Part shown: positions 34,174 through 47,102 of the stretch, piece by piece
Layout: each line of letters starts with the position of its first letter
Numbering within the stretch: the first letter of the stretch is position 1
Source of the DNA: Pseudorasbora parva
Lineage: Eukaryota; Chordata; Actinopteri; Cypriniformes; Gobionidae
NCBI RefSeq assembly: GCF_024679245.1
Contig: NC_090178.1
Span: 49,934,831 to 49,998,830 of the forward strand
Direction: 5' to 3'
DNA: 64,000 nucleotides
Program-made: the position numbers and the translations under genes
The notes under the pieces: model-generated
Told to the model about the DNA's origin: nothing
Database searches by the model: none
Seen by the model: only the letters and a program-made list of their open reading frames with translations

Positions 34174-35730
34174 CAGTCGTGGTCCAAATTGTTGGTACCC
34201 CTGGTAAATATGATCAAATGTGGCTTTAAAAAAATAATCTGCATTGTTTATCCTTTATAAAAAAAAAAATTTTAAATCACAAAAATCCAACCTTTTATTT
34301 AAGTAAAATAATTGAAAATGGAGGGTAAATCACATTATGAAATAAATTATTTTCTCTAAAACACGTTGGCCACAATTGTTGGTACCCCAATTGTTTTTAG
34401 CACACCAAGGTGACAAGGAACATGAACTTGTCCAGCTATGATGTCTTGTTTCACAGGAGTACAAATATAACGAGGCATAAAAGCCTAATTCCCTTAATCA
34501 TTTATCAGAAGAGTGAAACCACAGAATATAGTTCTGATGTGCAGCAAAAGATTGTTGAGCTTCACAAAATAGAAAGAGGCTGTGGGAAAACAGCTAAAGC
34601 ATTAAAAATCCCCATTTCCACCATCAGGACAATAATTAAGAAGCTCCATTTAACTAGAGATGTTCTGAATTTGCCTGAAAGAGGACGTGTATATCGTCCT
34701 AATGCACAGCGAGGAGGAACGTTTGAGGGCACAAAGCCTCTCCGAGATCACAGGTGGAGAATCGCAGAGATTTGTTGAGTCTTGGGCTCAGAAAGCCTAA
34801 AAAAAAATCTAACAACCCCTACAGCACCACATGTTGTTTGGGAGGGATTCTGGAAAAATCCTCCTCGCTCATCCAGAAACAAACTCCAGCACATTCAGCG
34901 GTCAGACACGACTGGAGAGTCAAAAGGGACCTGGATTCTGTGGTCAGGATGAAACTATGAAATAGCTTTTTGGCAGCAAATCTACCACATGGGTTTGATG
35001 AAAACAGATGGGTTTTCACGGCTGAATGCCCACGGCTAAAAATACCACTGGATCTTTAATAATGAGGGCCTATTTCTTTGCTGGAGGTCCTGGACATCTT
35101 GTTCAGATACATGGTCTCATGGATTCTAGCAAATACCAATATAAAATATCAAAACCTGATGGATTCTGCTAGAAATCTTATAATGGGCCGTGGTTGGATC
35201 TCCCATCAGGACAACGATCCCAAACAAACATCAAAATCAACGCACAAATGTGTCACTGAGCACAAAATGAAGCTTCTGCCATGACCGTCCCAGTTTCCGG
35301 ACCTGAGTCCTAGAGAAGATGAGTGGCTGAACTGAAGAGAAGAAGCTCCAGCATGGCTCTGGGAATCTGAAGGATCTGGAGAGGTTCAGGATGGAGGAAC
35401 GGTCTCTGATCTCTGGTCAGGTGTTCTCCAAACTCATCAGTTATTACAGAAGAAGACTCAGAGCTGTTATCTTGGGGAAAGGAGGTTGCAAAAAGTATTT
35501 AATAAAAGGGTACCAACAATTGTGGCCAACGTGTTTTGGAGAAAAGCATTCATTTCATAATGTGATTTACCCCACATTTTCAATTCTTTTACTTTAATGA
35601 AAGATTTTCATTAAAAGATTTTTGTGATTTTTTTAATAAAAGATCAAAATGATAAACAATGCCGATTTATTTTTTTACAGCCATATTTGGTCATATTTAC
35701 CAGGGGTACCAACAATTTTGACCACCACTG
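34174..35730 (+). pseudogene. Tc1-like transposon with IR/DR ends and a broken transposase
   Basis: Bounded by TA dinucleotides. Outer ends CAGTCGTGGTCCAAATTGTT and (reverse complement) CAGTGGTGGTCAAAATTGTT. Inner repeats GTTGGCCACAATTGTTGGTA near 34,366 and its complement near 35,510 give the inverted-repeat/direct-repeat arrangement of Sleeping Beauty-type Tc1 elements. Transposase remains lie in several frames: a helix-turn-helix part at 34,536-34,665 (QQKIVELHKIERGCGKTAKA) and a catalytic-region part near 35,196-35,240 (WISHQDNDPKQTSKST). Frameshifts and stops make it inactive. TA and TTA runs follow at 35,733-35,825. Confidence 0.85.
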
Positions 35731-35747
35731 TATATATATGTATGTAT

Positions 35748-35799
<52 letters not shown>

Positions 35800-36057
35800 T
35801 TATTATTATTATTATTATTATTTATCTTAAAATTAACAAGTTAACATTTGATTTTTCAGGTTAAAAGGCACAATATGTAAGATTTCTGGATTAAAATACC
35901 CACTAGAACAGTGTTATATATGCTGTTGACTTGTGTACATTATTCCAAATGTTTCCAAGAATGTTTAAATCAGTGATTTTAACCAGGACACGGCCCGTGT
36001 GTGTGCGTGTCAGTGACATCATCCCCGCGCTACCCTCTGGTGTTATTGTGTGGTAAC

Positions 36058-38048
36058 TAGGGCTGTACTAGAATAATCGAATATTCGTTCGGTGAGGTGG
36101 CATTCGATTTTCAGTTTTGAGATTCGAATATTCTTTTCTTTTTTTAACACGTGACTTCCGTCGCGGACTCATTCTCACTCATGCTTGAACCACCCGTTGG
36201 CGAACGTGGTGATTTATTTCATCTCATACTGAATAGGTTCAAAATGCCCAAGACCTCAGCTGTTTGGGAGCACTTTAAATTAAGTGAGGATGACAAGACA
36301 AAGGTAGTGTGTCAAATATGCAATTTGAAACTGGCCTACCACAACAGCACCACAAGTTTGAAAAATTCATAAGTAGCACGCGGCAAAAAAAAAAAATGCT
36401 TTTATGCGCCTAATTTGCTATGATAAATAGGCTAATTGCAAATACGACACTATTTAAAAACATACAGCAGCACAGGCTAATAATAATTTGTTTATAGGTA
36501 CATCCACAGGTATCGCAGCCATCAACATGCTCAACAAAACCCAAACCTTCACAGCAGATCCTGCAATTCCGAAAACCGTTAACAGAGAAAAGAAAGAGAG
36601 AGATAACAGATGCCATAGTAGAGTTTGTCGCTATGGATATGAGGCCCGTTAACGTAGTTGAATTAATGAAGATAATGGAGCCAGACTACACTACACTGTG
36701 TTTTGTATCACTTGTGCGCTGTCCGTTTTCGGAGCATAAACCTGCCCGTGTAATGCGTACCGGAAACTGTTCTATTTAAAAGATTATTAAATGCTTATTA
36801 ATATTTAAAGAATGTGTGCCACCTAGGGATGTCAATTTTCACAAATTCCCATGATCGATCGTCGTTTAAATTAACGATCAATTATTCGATTAATCGTTAA
36901 CCTTGCCTGAAAATGAAATATGCGTCTACAGCAGTGGCGTATAGCCGACAGCATGACAGGATGTGCAAATGCTGCTCAAAACGCTATGTTCTTGACCAAA
37001 TGAATGAGAAGGAATAAAATGGTCCCTAGTAAGTTTCGCGGTTGAGCCGCACGCAAGCGCATGGCCCTGCTTAATCGATAATCAATAAGTCTTATCGATC
37101 AAATGTCTTATCGACAATTAATCGATCATCGATTAATCGTTGACATCCCTAGTGCCACCTGATCATATTGCACCAAATCCAGCACTGCACTCCACTGGGT
37201 CCGTCGCAACACATTTACGATGCCGAAGAGTGAAACGTGAAGTCGTGAAAGATGATACAAATGCAAACCGACAATATTATTATATATTTAGCCCCACCCA
37301 CCGAAGCTTCGAATATTTGATATTGATTGCCACCTAAGCTTCCATAGACAGTAAAAGAAATGGACCGAGCGTTCCCATTGACGTCAACGGCGAAATAATG
37401 AAGTCAACCTAGGGGCTCTCACTTCCTGATGGCGGAGCGAACTGCGCCGGCTCAGACTGAGCTTGAGGACGTAGATGTGACGTGAGCCTCCTGTCTGACA
37501 GCTGTAGGTCTTCTAGTAGATGTGGAAAGTGAAATCTGAATCCCGTTGTTTAAATATTGTGTCCCGTTGCTTTTGGCTCACTATGGGCTTCTCCCCATTC
37601 TTCCCCCTTGACTTTATCAGACTTTATGTCTCCACGTCCCCCCGACGGTCTCATAGACAGTAAAAGATTGCCTGTGAGCGTCTCCTCAGGTCTATACGGT
37701 AATTTCTCAACTGTGCGACAGTCGCGTTGGTTATGACGCAATAGTTAGCCTATTTTTACAAAAACAGCTTCTGCTGGGCGATAGTGTAAGATACAAGGTA
37801 ACGGAGCCTTTTACGCATTGTCGTGTTTCTTTAGAAATAAACAATGGACAAATGGAGTCTTTAAACGCCTCAGATGTAAAGTTATTCACTGTCAAAGTGA
37901 CACAAAAATGAATGGGAGTCAATGGGATGCTAACAGCAGGTGATGGCTTGGTTAGCAATGGCCGCCCCTATGGGTGGAACGCTTTCGAGCGCTAGATTAC
38001 CCGCTTGTAAGCTTCGAAGCTCAAAAAATGGCATTCGAAACAGCCCTA
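36058..38048. mobile_element. hAT element with a BED zinc-finger remnant
   Basis: Ends TAGGGCTGTACTAGAATAAT and (reverse complement) TAGGGCTGTTTCGAATGCC. Flanked by GTGGTAAC (36,050-36,057) and GTAGTAAC (38,049-38,056), 8 bp with one change. 36,244-36,369 encodes KTSAVWEHFKLSEDDKTKVV then CQICNLKLAYHNSTTSLKNS, a BED-type finger start as found at the N-terminus of hAT transposases. The rest of the transposase is gone or decayed. A 328-bp MITE is nested at 36,824. A repeat block (37,339-37,700) carries CATAGACAGTAAAAGA at both ends. Confidence 0.82.
36824..37151. mobile_element. 328-bp hAT MITE, duplication GTGCCACC
   Basis: Ends TAGGGATGTCAA and the exact complement. Perfect GTGCCACC at 36,816-36,823 and 37,152-37,159. 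The interior is rich in ATCGATTAAT words. Confidence 0.88.
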
Positions 38049-38158
38049 GTAGTAACCACTATCGCCGCTTTAATATCTGATGTGTTTTATTAGACACTGT
38101 TTGGATCATTGATGGACAGAAACTAATGATTGTTCTCCAGCTCAACACAGTTAGTCTT

Positions 38159-39023
38159 ATTGTTTAAATCTGGTGTTGTTGATTTACCACACAGAGTGCC
38201 GTGTTTTACCACCTAATATGATCTCGCTCACCGCAGTGTCAACAAGTGGCTCATAGTAGCGCCGAGAATAGCATAACATCACTTTAACAACACACTGTGG
38301 ATATGATAAAACAGCGCTGTTACACACACACACACACACGCGCATACGCGCGCGCGCAGAAGCCCTCGCAGCAGAATAAAAGCTCCGCCCACTCAAGAGT
38401 TTAGCCCATTAGATCTACCTGAAAATCTTAAGCACTCTTTACAAGGTTGCAAGAGTCAAAAACAATGGAAAAACATAACCTTTTTGTGCATTTTGACAGG
38501 GCAAGTAAAAATCTGAACTCTTCTGACGGCCAGTAGAATAAATAGAGCCTGATATATTGAAGGACAGGTAAATGGGACATTTATTACAGTAGGTTTATTG
38601 GAGATTATTTTAAGTTCACTTGAATTAAAAGTTGTTATATTTCTAAAACCCTAATAAATGTAATCTGAACATGAAAGCTTTCAGTTGTACAATAGTGCTA
38701 AATGCATAAAATTGAGAGGGGTGATTTTTTTATAGAGACATCAGTGTAAGATATTCATAAAAAGATGCCATTACAACAAATATTTAGAATATACAGTCTT
38801 TATGTTATTTCTACATTAATTTTTACAATATAAAAATATATTAAACCTGTATCATATGTATATTAATTATTAAAAATGTGATTAATTACAGAAAAATGTG
38901 TGATTAACTAGTTATTTTTTTACAGCACTACTGTATATTTCCTTGCTACCAGTGCAGTGGCTTAATTTTGCTTGTTTAAGACTTTTTTAACAATATTTTC
39001 TGTGAACATATATTGAAATTGAA

Positions 39024-39089
<66 letters not shown>

Positions 39090-39477
39090 CTTTCATATCT
39101 CATCAATGCAAGAGAAAATCCACAGATAAACATCAGCTCTTATGAGTAAAACATCAGCTGTGCTAGCATTGGCTACTGTTAGCATTTAAGACTCCATAAC
39201 AATCAATAACGACACACTTTAAACCGACGACCTGTAAAGCAACTCTATTTGAGATGTTTACTCGCCTGTCCTGAAGCTGTGAGCATCTTAGACAGTAAAA
39301 TAAAGTATGACAGGTGAGTATAACAACACGAGTAACTAAAGCTAAGCTAGCACTGACAGAACAACACAGCACAGGAGACGCATCTCTAGAGCTGTTAGCG
39401 ACAGCAAAACCGCCTCGATTTCAGAAACCACTGCGTTCAAACAAAAACAACAACCCGAACATATAATAATACAATAC
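38159..39477. other. atg5 intron 1 proximal part
   Basis: A short CA/CG run (38,321-38,358) and an AT microsatellite (about 39,027-39,085). Otherwise AT-rich sequence with no exon or confident element. Confidence 0.5.
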
Positions 39478-39555
39478 CTTCATTAGATATCGACAGGAAG
39501 CATTAGAGTCGAGCTCATCTTCGACACACAGCGGAGCTACACATCCGGCACGGGC
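39478..39555 (-). other. atg5: Probable atg5 exon 1 (5'UTR) with an upstream ORF
   Basis: Read on the minus strand, this repeat-free stretch ends in AAG followed by GTATTG at 39477, a usable splice donor, in the right place for the non-coding first exon of atg5. It contains an 11-codon upstream ORF (39518 down to 39483, ATG AGC TCG ... ATC TAA). A second upstream ATG (39483) is followed by AAG and the splice site. Joined to the predicted exon 2 acceptor (exon start 32649) it would stop after two more codons. The 5' boundary is not visible; 39555 is a guess. The 21-bp minisatellite and GGAT microsatellite begin about 100 bp upstream, so the core promoter must be short. Inference from position and splice signals only. 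Confidence 0.5.
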
Positions 39556-39761
39556 CTTCAAATTAAAAGTCTCCAAACGGTCATTTATTCTCAAATGTTT
39601 TTCACATTAAAAGTCCTAGCCCGCTGATTTGTATCTGTCCATCATAAAAGTGCATGAGCATCCATCCATCAATAATGGATGGATGGATGGATGGATGGAT
39701 GGGTGGATGGATGGATGGATGGATGGATGGATGGATGGATGGATGGATGGATGCACTTTTA

Positions 39762-39966
39762 TAATAATAATACATTTTATTTGTAACGCACTTTATATTA
39801 AACAAAATCTACAGATTTACAACAACCAACAACAAAAAATAAATAAATAAAACTGAAAAATAAGTAACAAATCAATCAAAAGCACTGCTAAAAAGGTGGG
39901 TTTTAAGACCACGTTTAAAAGCATCTACAGTCTGTGGGGTCCGCAAGTGCTCAGGGAGAGGACAGA
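39762..39966 (-). mobile_element. 5'-truncated LINE fragment in the minisatellite
   Basis: Minus-strand LINE-like 3' end. Its TTATTATTA-type tail meets the left flank at GCACTTTTAT. The body (GGTGGGTTTTAAGACCACG) resembles the 3' part of L2-type elements. The array resumes at GGCACTTTTATGATGG. Confidence 0.6.
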
Positions 39967-40270
39967 GGCACTTTTATGATGGACAGATGCACTATTATGA
40001 TGGACAGATGCACGTTTATGATGGACAGATGCACTTTTATGATGGACAGATGCACTATTATGATGGACAGATGCACGTTTATGATGGACAGATGCACTTT
40101 TATAATGGATAGATGCACTTTTATGATGGACAGATGCACTTTTATGATGGACAGATGCACTATTATGATGGACAGATGCACTTTTATGATGGATAGATGC
40201 ACTTTTATGAAGGACAGATGCACTTTTATGATGGATAGATGCACTTTTATGATGGACAGATGCACTTTTA

Positions 40271-43200
40271 TCAATCAATCAATCAATCAATCAACTTTAT
40301 TTATATAGCGCTTTTACAATCACGATTGTGTCAAAGCAGCTTCACAGTGTCAAACAGGATAATATTGCGACAAAATTAGATTTGGCTGTACAGCCGTACT
40401 GGAGAAAACAGTGATGTTATCAGCTTATTTTAATTTATCATATAGCGACAATGTTGGCAGATCAGTATTATAGTTTATAGAATTAAATAAGACCTAATTC
40501 ATATATTTTATTTGTATAATAAGTTGAATAACTTTAATCATATTTTTAGTGTCCCCAACTGAGCAAGCCAAGCCAAAGGCGACAGTGGCAAGGAACCAAA
40601 ACTCCATCGGGGCATGATGGAGAAAAATAAACCTTGGGAGAAACCAGACTCAGTCGGGGTGCCAGTTCTCCTCTGGCCTATTAACACACCGTGTAAGATT
40701 ATTATTCTGGCAACCTTACAGGTCGGAAATCATATTAGATCGGATTATTCAAAATTTTCAGGGTATCACGGAAGAGACAGATTTATTTAGGATGGGGCGT
40801 CAATAACACAAGAGTATGAATACATGAAAGATCGGAATTATTGCGCCGAAGACGGGTTTTGAGCATATCGTGCCAGTGAGGCAAATTCGGAGGAGACACC
40901 ATTTGACACGGCTCAGCAGACACTCCAGGATGCGTTGGTCATGTCCAGGCAGGTCCACCATCCGATCCGGACAGGGCCCAGATCCGGGATAAACCTCGGG
41001 ATAAACAGAGAGACTAACATTAGCGTAGATGCCACTCTTTTTATGATGTAACGAGTACATCAGGTGTTATGGGAAGTGTTCCCGGTTCCGGCTGACCTAG
41101 TTAATGCAGCCTAACAATCAGTCAATTGATCTGAATAATGAAAGTTAAAAATGTTCTGTGTGTATGCCATAGTAAAGAGATGTGTTTTTAGTCTAGATTT
41201 AAACTGACAGAGTGTGTCTGCTTCCCGAACAATGCTAGGAAGACTATTCCACAGTTTAGGAGCTAAATAGGAAAATGATCGACCGCCTACAGTTGATTTA
41301 GATATTCTAGGTATTATCAACTGGCCAGAGTTTTGAGACCGCAATCGACGTGATGGGGTATAATGCGTTAAGAGCTCGCTTAAGTACCGGGGAGCTAAAC
41401 TATTTAGTGCTTTGTAAGTAATAAGCAAGATTTTAAAATGTATGCGATGTTTAATAGGGAGCCAGTGCAGTGTTGACAGAACTGGACTAATATGATCATA
41501 CTTCCTGGTTCTAGTAAGAACTCGAGCTGCTGCATTTTGGACCAGCTGGAGTTTGTTTATTAAGCGAGCAGGGCAACCACCCAGTAGAGCATTACAATAA
41601 TCTAGCCTTGAGCTCATGAACGCATGTACTAACTGTTCAGCATTTTGCATTGAAAGCATGTGCCGTAATTTAGATATATTTTTAAGATGATAGAATGCGG
41701 TTTTACAGATGCTAGAAACGTGGCTTTCAAATGAAAGATTGGTATCAAAGAGCACACCCAGGTTCCTCACTGACGACGAGGGCTTGACAGAGCAGTCATC
41801 AAGTGTTAGACAGTATTCTCGGTTACTACTTGTGGAGCTTTTCTGTCCAATAATTAAAAATTCAGTTTTATCTGAATTAAGTTGCAGAAAATTACTATTC
41901 ATCCAATTTTTTATATCAGCTATGCATTCTGTTAATCTTGTGAATTGGTAGGTTTCATCCGGGCGTGAGGAAATATAGAGCTGAGTATCGTCAGCATAAC
42001 AATGAAAACTAACGCCATGCTTCCTAATGATATCTCCTAGTGGTAGCATATACAGGGTGAAAAGCAACGGTCCTAACACTGAGCCTTGCGGTACCCCATA
42101 CTGAACTTGTGATCGGTGTGACATCTCTTCATTTACTGCTACAAACTGATAACGGTCAGATAAGTACGATTTAAACCATGCCAAAGCAGTTCCACTAACG
42201 CCAACATAATTTTCGATTCTATTCAGAAGAATATTGTGATCGATAGTATCAAATGCAGCGCTAAGATCGAGTAACACTAATAGAGAGATACAACCACGAT
42301 CAGATGATAAGAGTAAATCATTTGTAACTCTAATTAGAGCAGTCTCAGTGCTATGATACGGTCTAAATCCTGACTGGAAATCCTCACATATACCATTTCT
42401 TTCTAAAAAAGAACATAATTGTGAAGACACTGCCTTTTCTAGTATTTTTGATAGAAACGGTAGATTCGAGATTGGCCTGTAATTGACTAATTCTTTAGGA
42501 TCAAGTTGTGTTTTTTTAATAAGTGGTTTAATTATAGCCAACTTAAAAGTTTTCGGTACATATCCTAATGTCAAAGATGAATTAATGATATTAAGCATAG
42601 GATCTATGACCTTTGGAAGTATCTCTTTTAATAGCCTAGTCGGTATAGGGTCAAGCATACATGTTGTTGATTTTGATGATTTTACAAGTTTAGCCAGTTC
42701 TTCTCCTCCTATAGCAGTGAATGAGTGTAATTTTTCCTCAGTGACCCTACAATGCTCTGTCTGAAGTGATACTGTAATAGACGGCTGCATGGTTATAATT
42801 TTATTCCTAATATTATCAATCTTACTAGTAAAGAAGTTCATAAAGTCATTACTGCTGTGTTGTTTACAAACATCAGAAGCTGAAGCTTTATTTTTTGATA
42901 ATTTAGCCACTGTATCGAATAAATACTTAGGGTTGTGTTTGTTTTCTTCTAAAAGAGATGAGAAATAAGCAGATCTAGCAGTTTTTATGGCCTTTCTGTA
43001 TGCAATCATGCTCTCTTTCCACAAATTGCGAAAAACCTCTAGTTTTGTTTTCTTCCAGCTGCGCTCCATTTTTCTGGCTGCTGTTTTAAGGGCCCGAGTG
43101 TGCTCGTTGTACCACGGCGTTGGATTATTTGCTTTAATCTTCTTTAAGCGCCGGGGAGCAACTATGTCTAAAGTGCTAGTAAGGATAGAGTCCATAGTTT

Positions 43201-44256
43201 CGGTTGCAGCATCAAGTTCATCTTGGCTATCTGTAATGCTGAGGAGATGGAACTGATGAGGAAGATTATGTACAAAGCAATCTTTAGTCGCAGCGGTTAT
43301 CGTCCTGCCATATTTGAAGCGAGGGGATGGCTTTGCAGCCTTAGGTAAATTAAGTATACATGATATTAGGTAATGATCTGAGATGTCATCGCTCTGCTGC
43401 AGAATTTTAACAGTATCAACATTTATTCCATGTGACATTATTAGATCTAAAGTATGATTAAGGCGATGAGTGGGTCCTGATACGTGTTGTCTAACTCCAA
43501 TAGAGTTTAGAATGTCTCTAAATGCATATCCCAATGCGTCTTTTTCATTGTCTACGTGGATATTAAAATCCCCAACAATTAGTACTTTATCTACAGCTAA
43601 TACTAACTCCGATACAAAACCAGCAAATTCTTTGATAAAGTCTGTATTGTGCCCTGGTGGCCTGTATACAGTAGCCAACACAAATGTCAAACGGGATTTA
43701 TCATTTACACTACACAGTGTTACATAAAGCACCAAAACTTCAAAGGAATTATATTTGAAACTAGACTTCTGAGTAATACTGAAAATATTATTATAAATTA
43801 CAGCCACACCTCCCCCTTTACCTTTCAGACGTGGCTCATGTTTGTAACAATAATCTCGGGGGGTGCACTCATTTAAAGTAATGTAATCATCAGGTTTTAG
43901 CCAGGTTTCTGTCAAACACAGCACATCTAAGTTATGATCTATAATCATATCATTGACAACAAGCGTTTTTGGCGAAAGGGATCGAATATTCAGCAACCCA
44001 AGCTTTATTAATTGTTCATCCGTATTATATCTGTTGTTTATTTGTTGGACATCAATTAAATTTTTACTGTTGAATGGTTTTGATGGTTTTTTGTATTTAC
44101 TAATTCGGGGAACAGACACAGTCTCTATGTGATAATATCTAGGTGAAAGAGTCTCTATGTGCTGGGATTTAGCTGACTTTGGTGACGTGAGACAGCTAGC
44201 AGACGGTTGGTTTAGCCAGTTTGTCTGCTTCCTGACCTGGGCCCCAGTGAGTCAAG
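40271..44256 (-). mobile_element. L2-clade LINE, 4 kb, 5'-truncated, long pol frame
   Basis: Reads right to left. It has a pol ORF, then an 840-bp 3'UTR ending in GCTATATAAATAAAG and a TTGA-repeat tail (40,271-40,294), the tail type of fish L2 elements. The target is the 21-bp minisatellite: left flank GCACTTTTAT, right flank TTTTATGATGG, consistent with a duplication of TTTTAT. The frame is already open at the 5' edge (44,251) without an ATG, so the copy is 5'-truncated. Confidence 0.88.
41111..44119 (-). CDS. L2-type LINE polyprotein (endonuclease + reverse transcriptase)
   Basis: About 1,000 codons without a stop. The frame continues open upstream to 44,251 with no ATG; residue numbers here count from the GTG at 44,119. 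An APE-type endonuclease comes first: N44 in [11 protein letters not shown]71 in [17 protein letters not shown] near residue 185, SDHYLIS near 247. Then a reverse transcriptase: [42 protein letters not shown], and the catalytic YADD near 707. A C-terminal segment has [10 protein letters not shown] and [15 protein letters not shown]. All catalytic motifs are intact. Family: CR1/L2 clade by sequence feel. Mobilisation unlikely without its 5' end. Confidence 0.9.
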   Translation of the reverse strand: MSVPRISKYKKPSKPFNSKNLIDVQQINNRYNTDEQLIKLGLLNIRSLSPKTLVVNDMIIDHNLDVLCLTETWLKPDDYITLNECTPRDYCYKHEPRLKGKGGGVAVIYNNIFSITQKSSFKYNSFEVLVLYVTLCSVNDKSRLTFVLATVYRPPGHNTDFIKEFAGFVSELVLAVDKVLIVGDFNIHVDNEKDALGYAFRDILNSIGVRQHVSGPTHRLNHTLDLIMSHGINVDTVKILQQSDDISDHYLISCILNLPKAAKPSPRFKYGRTITAATKDCFVHNLPHQFHLLSITDSQDELDAATETMDSILTSTLDIVAPRRLKKIKANNPTPWYNEHTRALKTAARKMERSWKKTKLEVFRNLWKESMIAYRKAIKTARSAYFSSLLEENKHNPKYLFDTVAKLSKNKASASDVCKQHSSNDFMNFFTSKIDNIRNKIITMQPSITVSLQTEHCRVTEEKLHSFTAIGGEELAKLVKSSKSTTCMLDPIPTRLLKEILPKVIDPMLNIINSSLTLGYVPKTFKLAIIKPLIKKTQLDPKELVNYRPISNLPFLSKILEKAVSSQLCSFLERNGICEDFQSGFRPYHSTETALIRVTNDLLLSSDRGCISLLVLLDLSAAFDTIDHNILLNRIENYVGVSGTALAWFKSYLSDRYQFVAVNEEMSHRSQVQYGVPQGSVLGPLLFTLYMLPLGDIIRKHGVSFHCYADDTQLYISSRPDETYQFTRLTECIADIKNWMNSNFLQLNSDKTEFLIIGQKSSTSSNREYCLTLDDCSVKPSSSVRNLGVLFDTNLSFESHVSSICKTAFYHLKNISKLRHMLSMQNAEQLVHAFMSSRLDYCNALLGGCPARLINKLQLVQNAAARVLTRTRKYDHISPVLSTLHWLPIKHRIHFKILLITYKALNSLAPRYLSELLTHYTPSRRLRSQNSGQLIIPRISKSTVGGRSFSYLAPKLWNSLPSIVREADTLCQFKSRLKTHLFTMAYTQNIFNFHYSDQLTDC

Positions 44257-47102
44257 GTTTTATGATGGATAGATGCACTTTTATGGTGGACAGATGCAAT
44301 TTATGATGGATAGATGCACTTTTATGATGGACAGATGCACTTTTATGATGGACAGATGCACTATTATGATAAACAGATGCACTTTTATGATGGACAGATG
44401 CACTTTTATGATGGACAGATGCACTTTTATGATGGACAGATGCACGTTTATGATGGATAGATGCACTTTTATGATGGACAGATGCACGTTTATGATGGAC
44501 AGATGCACTTTTATGATGGACAGATGCACTATTATGATAAACAGATGCACTTTTATGATGATAGATGCACTTTTATGATGGACAGATGCACTTTTATGAT
44601 GGACAGATGCACGTTTATGATGGATAGATGCACTTTTATGATGGACAGATGCACTTTTATGATGGACAGATGCACTTTTATGATGGACAGATGCACTTTT
44701 ATGATGATAGATGCACTTTTATGATGGACAGATGCACTTTTATGATGGACAGATGCACTTTTATGATGGACAGATGCACGTTTATGATGGACAGATGCAC
44801 TTTTATGATGGACAGAGGCACGTTTATGATGGACAGATGCACTTTTATGATGGACAGATGCACTTTTATGATGGACAGAGGCACGTTTATGATGGACAGA
44901 TGCACTATTATGATGGACAGATGCACTATTATGATGGACAGATGCACTTTTATGATGATGGATGCACTTTTATGATGGACAGATGCACTTTTATGATGGA
45001 CAGATGCACGTTTATGATGGACAGATGCACTTTTATGATGGACAGATGCACGTTTATGATGGACAGATGCACTTTTATGATGGACAGATGCACTTTTATG
45101 ATGGATATATGCACTTTTATGATGGACAGATGCACTTTTATGATGGATAGATGCACTTTTATGATGGACAGATGCACTTTTATGATGATAGATGCACTTT
45201 TATGATGGATAGATGCACTTTTATGATGGACAGATGCACTTTTATGATGATAGATGCACTTTTATGATGGATAGATGCACTTTTATGATGGACAGATGCA
45301 CTTTTATGATGGACAGATGCACTTTTATGATGGATAGATGCACTTTTATGATGGATAGATGCACTTTTATGATGGACAGATGCACTTTTATGATGATAGA
45401 TGCACTTTTATGATGGACAGATGCACTTTTATGATGATAGATGCACTTTTATGATGGACAGATGCACTTTTATGATGATATATGCACTTTTATGATGGAC
45501 AGATGCACTTTTATGATGATAGATGCACTTTTATGATGGACAGATGCACTTTTATGATGGACAGATGCACTTTTATGATGGACAGATGCACGTTTATGAT
45601 GGACAGATGCACTATTATGATGGACAGATGCACTTTTATGATGGACAGATGCACTTTTATGATGGACAGATGCACTTTTATGATGGACAGATGCACTTTT
45701 ATGATGGACAGATGCACTTTTATGATGATATATGCACTTTTATGATGGACAGATGCACTTTTATGATGATAGATGCACTTTTATGATGGACAGATGCACT
45801 TTTATGATGGACAGATGCACTTTTATGATGGACAGATGCACGTTTATGATGGACAGATGCACTATTATGATGGACAGATGCACTTTTATGATGGATAGAT
45901 GCACTATTATGATGGACAGATGCACTTTTATGATAGACAGATGCACTTTTATGATGGACAGATGCACTTTTATGATGGATAGATGCACTTTTATGATGGA
46001 CAGATGCACTTTTATGATGGACAGATGCACTTTTATGATGGACAGATGCACGTTTATGATGGACAGATGCACTTTTATGATGGACAGAGGCACGTTTATG
46101 ATGGACAGATGCACTTTTATGATGGACAGATGCACTTTTATGATGGACAGAGGCACGTTTATGATGGACAGATGCACTATTATGATGGACAGATGCACTA
46201 TTATGATGGACAGATGCACTTTTATGATGATGGATGCACTTTTATGATGGACAGATGCACTTTTATGATGGACAGATGCACGTTTATGATGGACAGATGC
46301 ACTTTTATGATGGACAGATGCACGTTTATGATGGACAGATGCACTTTTATGATGGACAGATGCACTTTTATGATGGATATATGCACTTTTATGATGGACA
46401 GATGCACTTTTATGATGGATAGATGCACTTTTATGATGGACAGATGCACTTTTATGATGATAGATGCACTTTTATGATGGATAGATGCACTTTTATGATG
46501 GACAGATGCACTTTTATGATGATAGATGCACTTTTATGATGGATAGATGCACTTTTATGATGGACAGATGCACTTTTATGATGGACAGATGCACTTTTAT
46601 GATGGATAGATGCACTTTTATGATGGATAGATGCACTTTTATGATGGACAGATGCACTTTTATGATGATAGATGCACTTTTATGATGGACAGATGCACTT
46701 TTATGATGATAGATGCACTTTTATGATGGACAGATGCACTTTTATGATGGACAGATGCACTTTTATGATGATATATGCACTTTTATGATGGACAGATGCA
46801 CTTTTATGATGATAGATGCACTTTTATGATGGACAGATGCACTTTTATGATGGACAGATGCACTTTTATGATGGACAGATGCACGTTTATGATGGACAGA
46901 TGCACTATTATGATGGACAGATGCACTTTTATGATGGACAGATGCACTTTTATGATGTATAGATGCACGTTTATGATGGACAGATGCACTTTTATGATGG
47001 ACAGATGCACTTTTATGATGGACAGATGCACTTTTATGATGGATAGATGCACTTTTATGATGGATAGATGCACTTTTATGATGGATAGATGCACTTTTAT
47101 TT

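Larger units (their letters stand above)
35864..38158. repeat. Dispersed repeat split by a hAT element
   Basis: 35,864-36,049 and 38,057-38,158 are the two halves of a repeat also present near 12,695-12,970 (CTATCGCCGCTTTAATATCT). It opens GGCACAATATGTAAGATTTC. Its far end is unclear. Confidence 0.6.

Noticed and set aside
41709..43876. Plus-strand frames of 75-93 codons
   Set aside because: Antisense shadows of the L2 pol ORF.
39967..47102. Regular short repeats suggesting a CRISPR array
   Set aside because: No unique spacers, no cas genes, eukaryotic setting; these are minisatellites.
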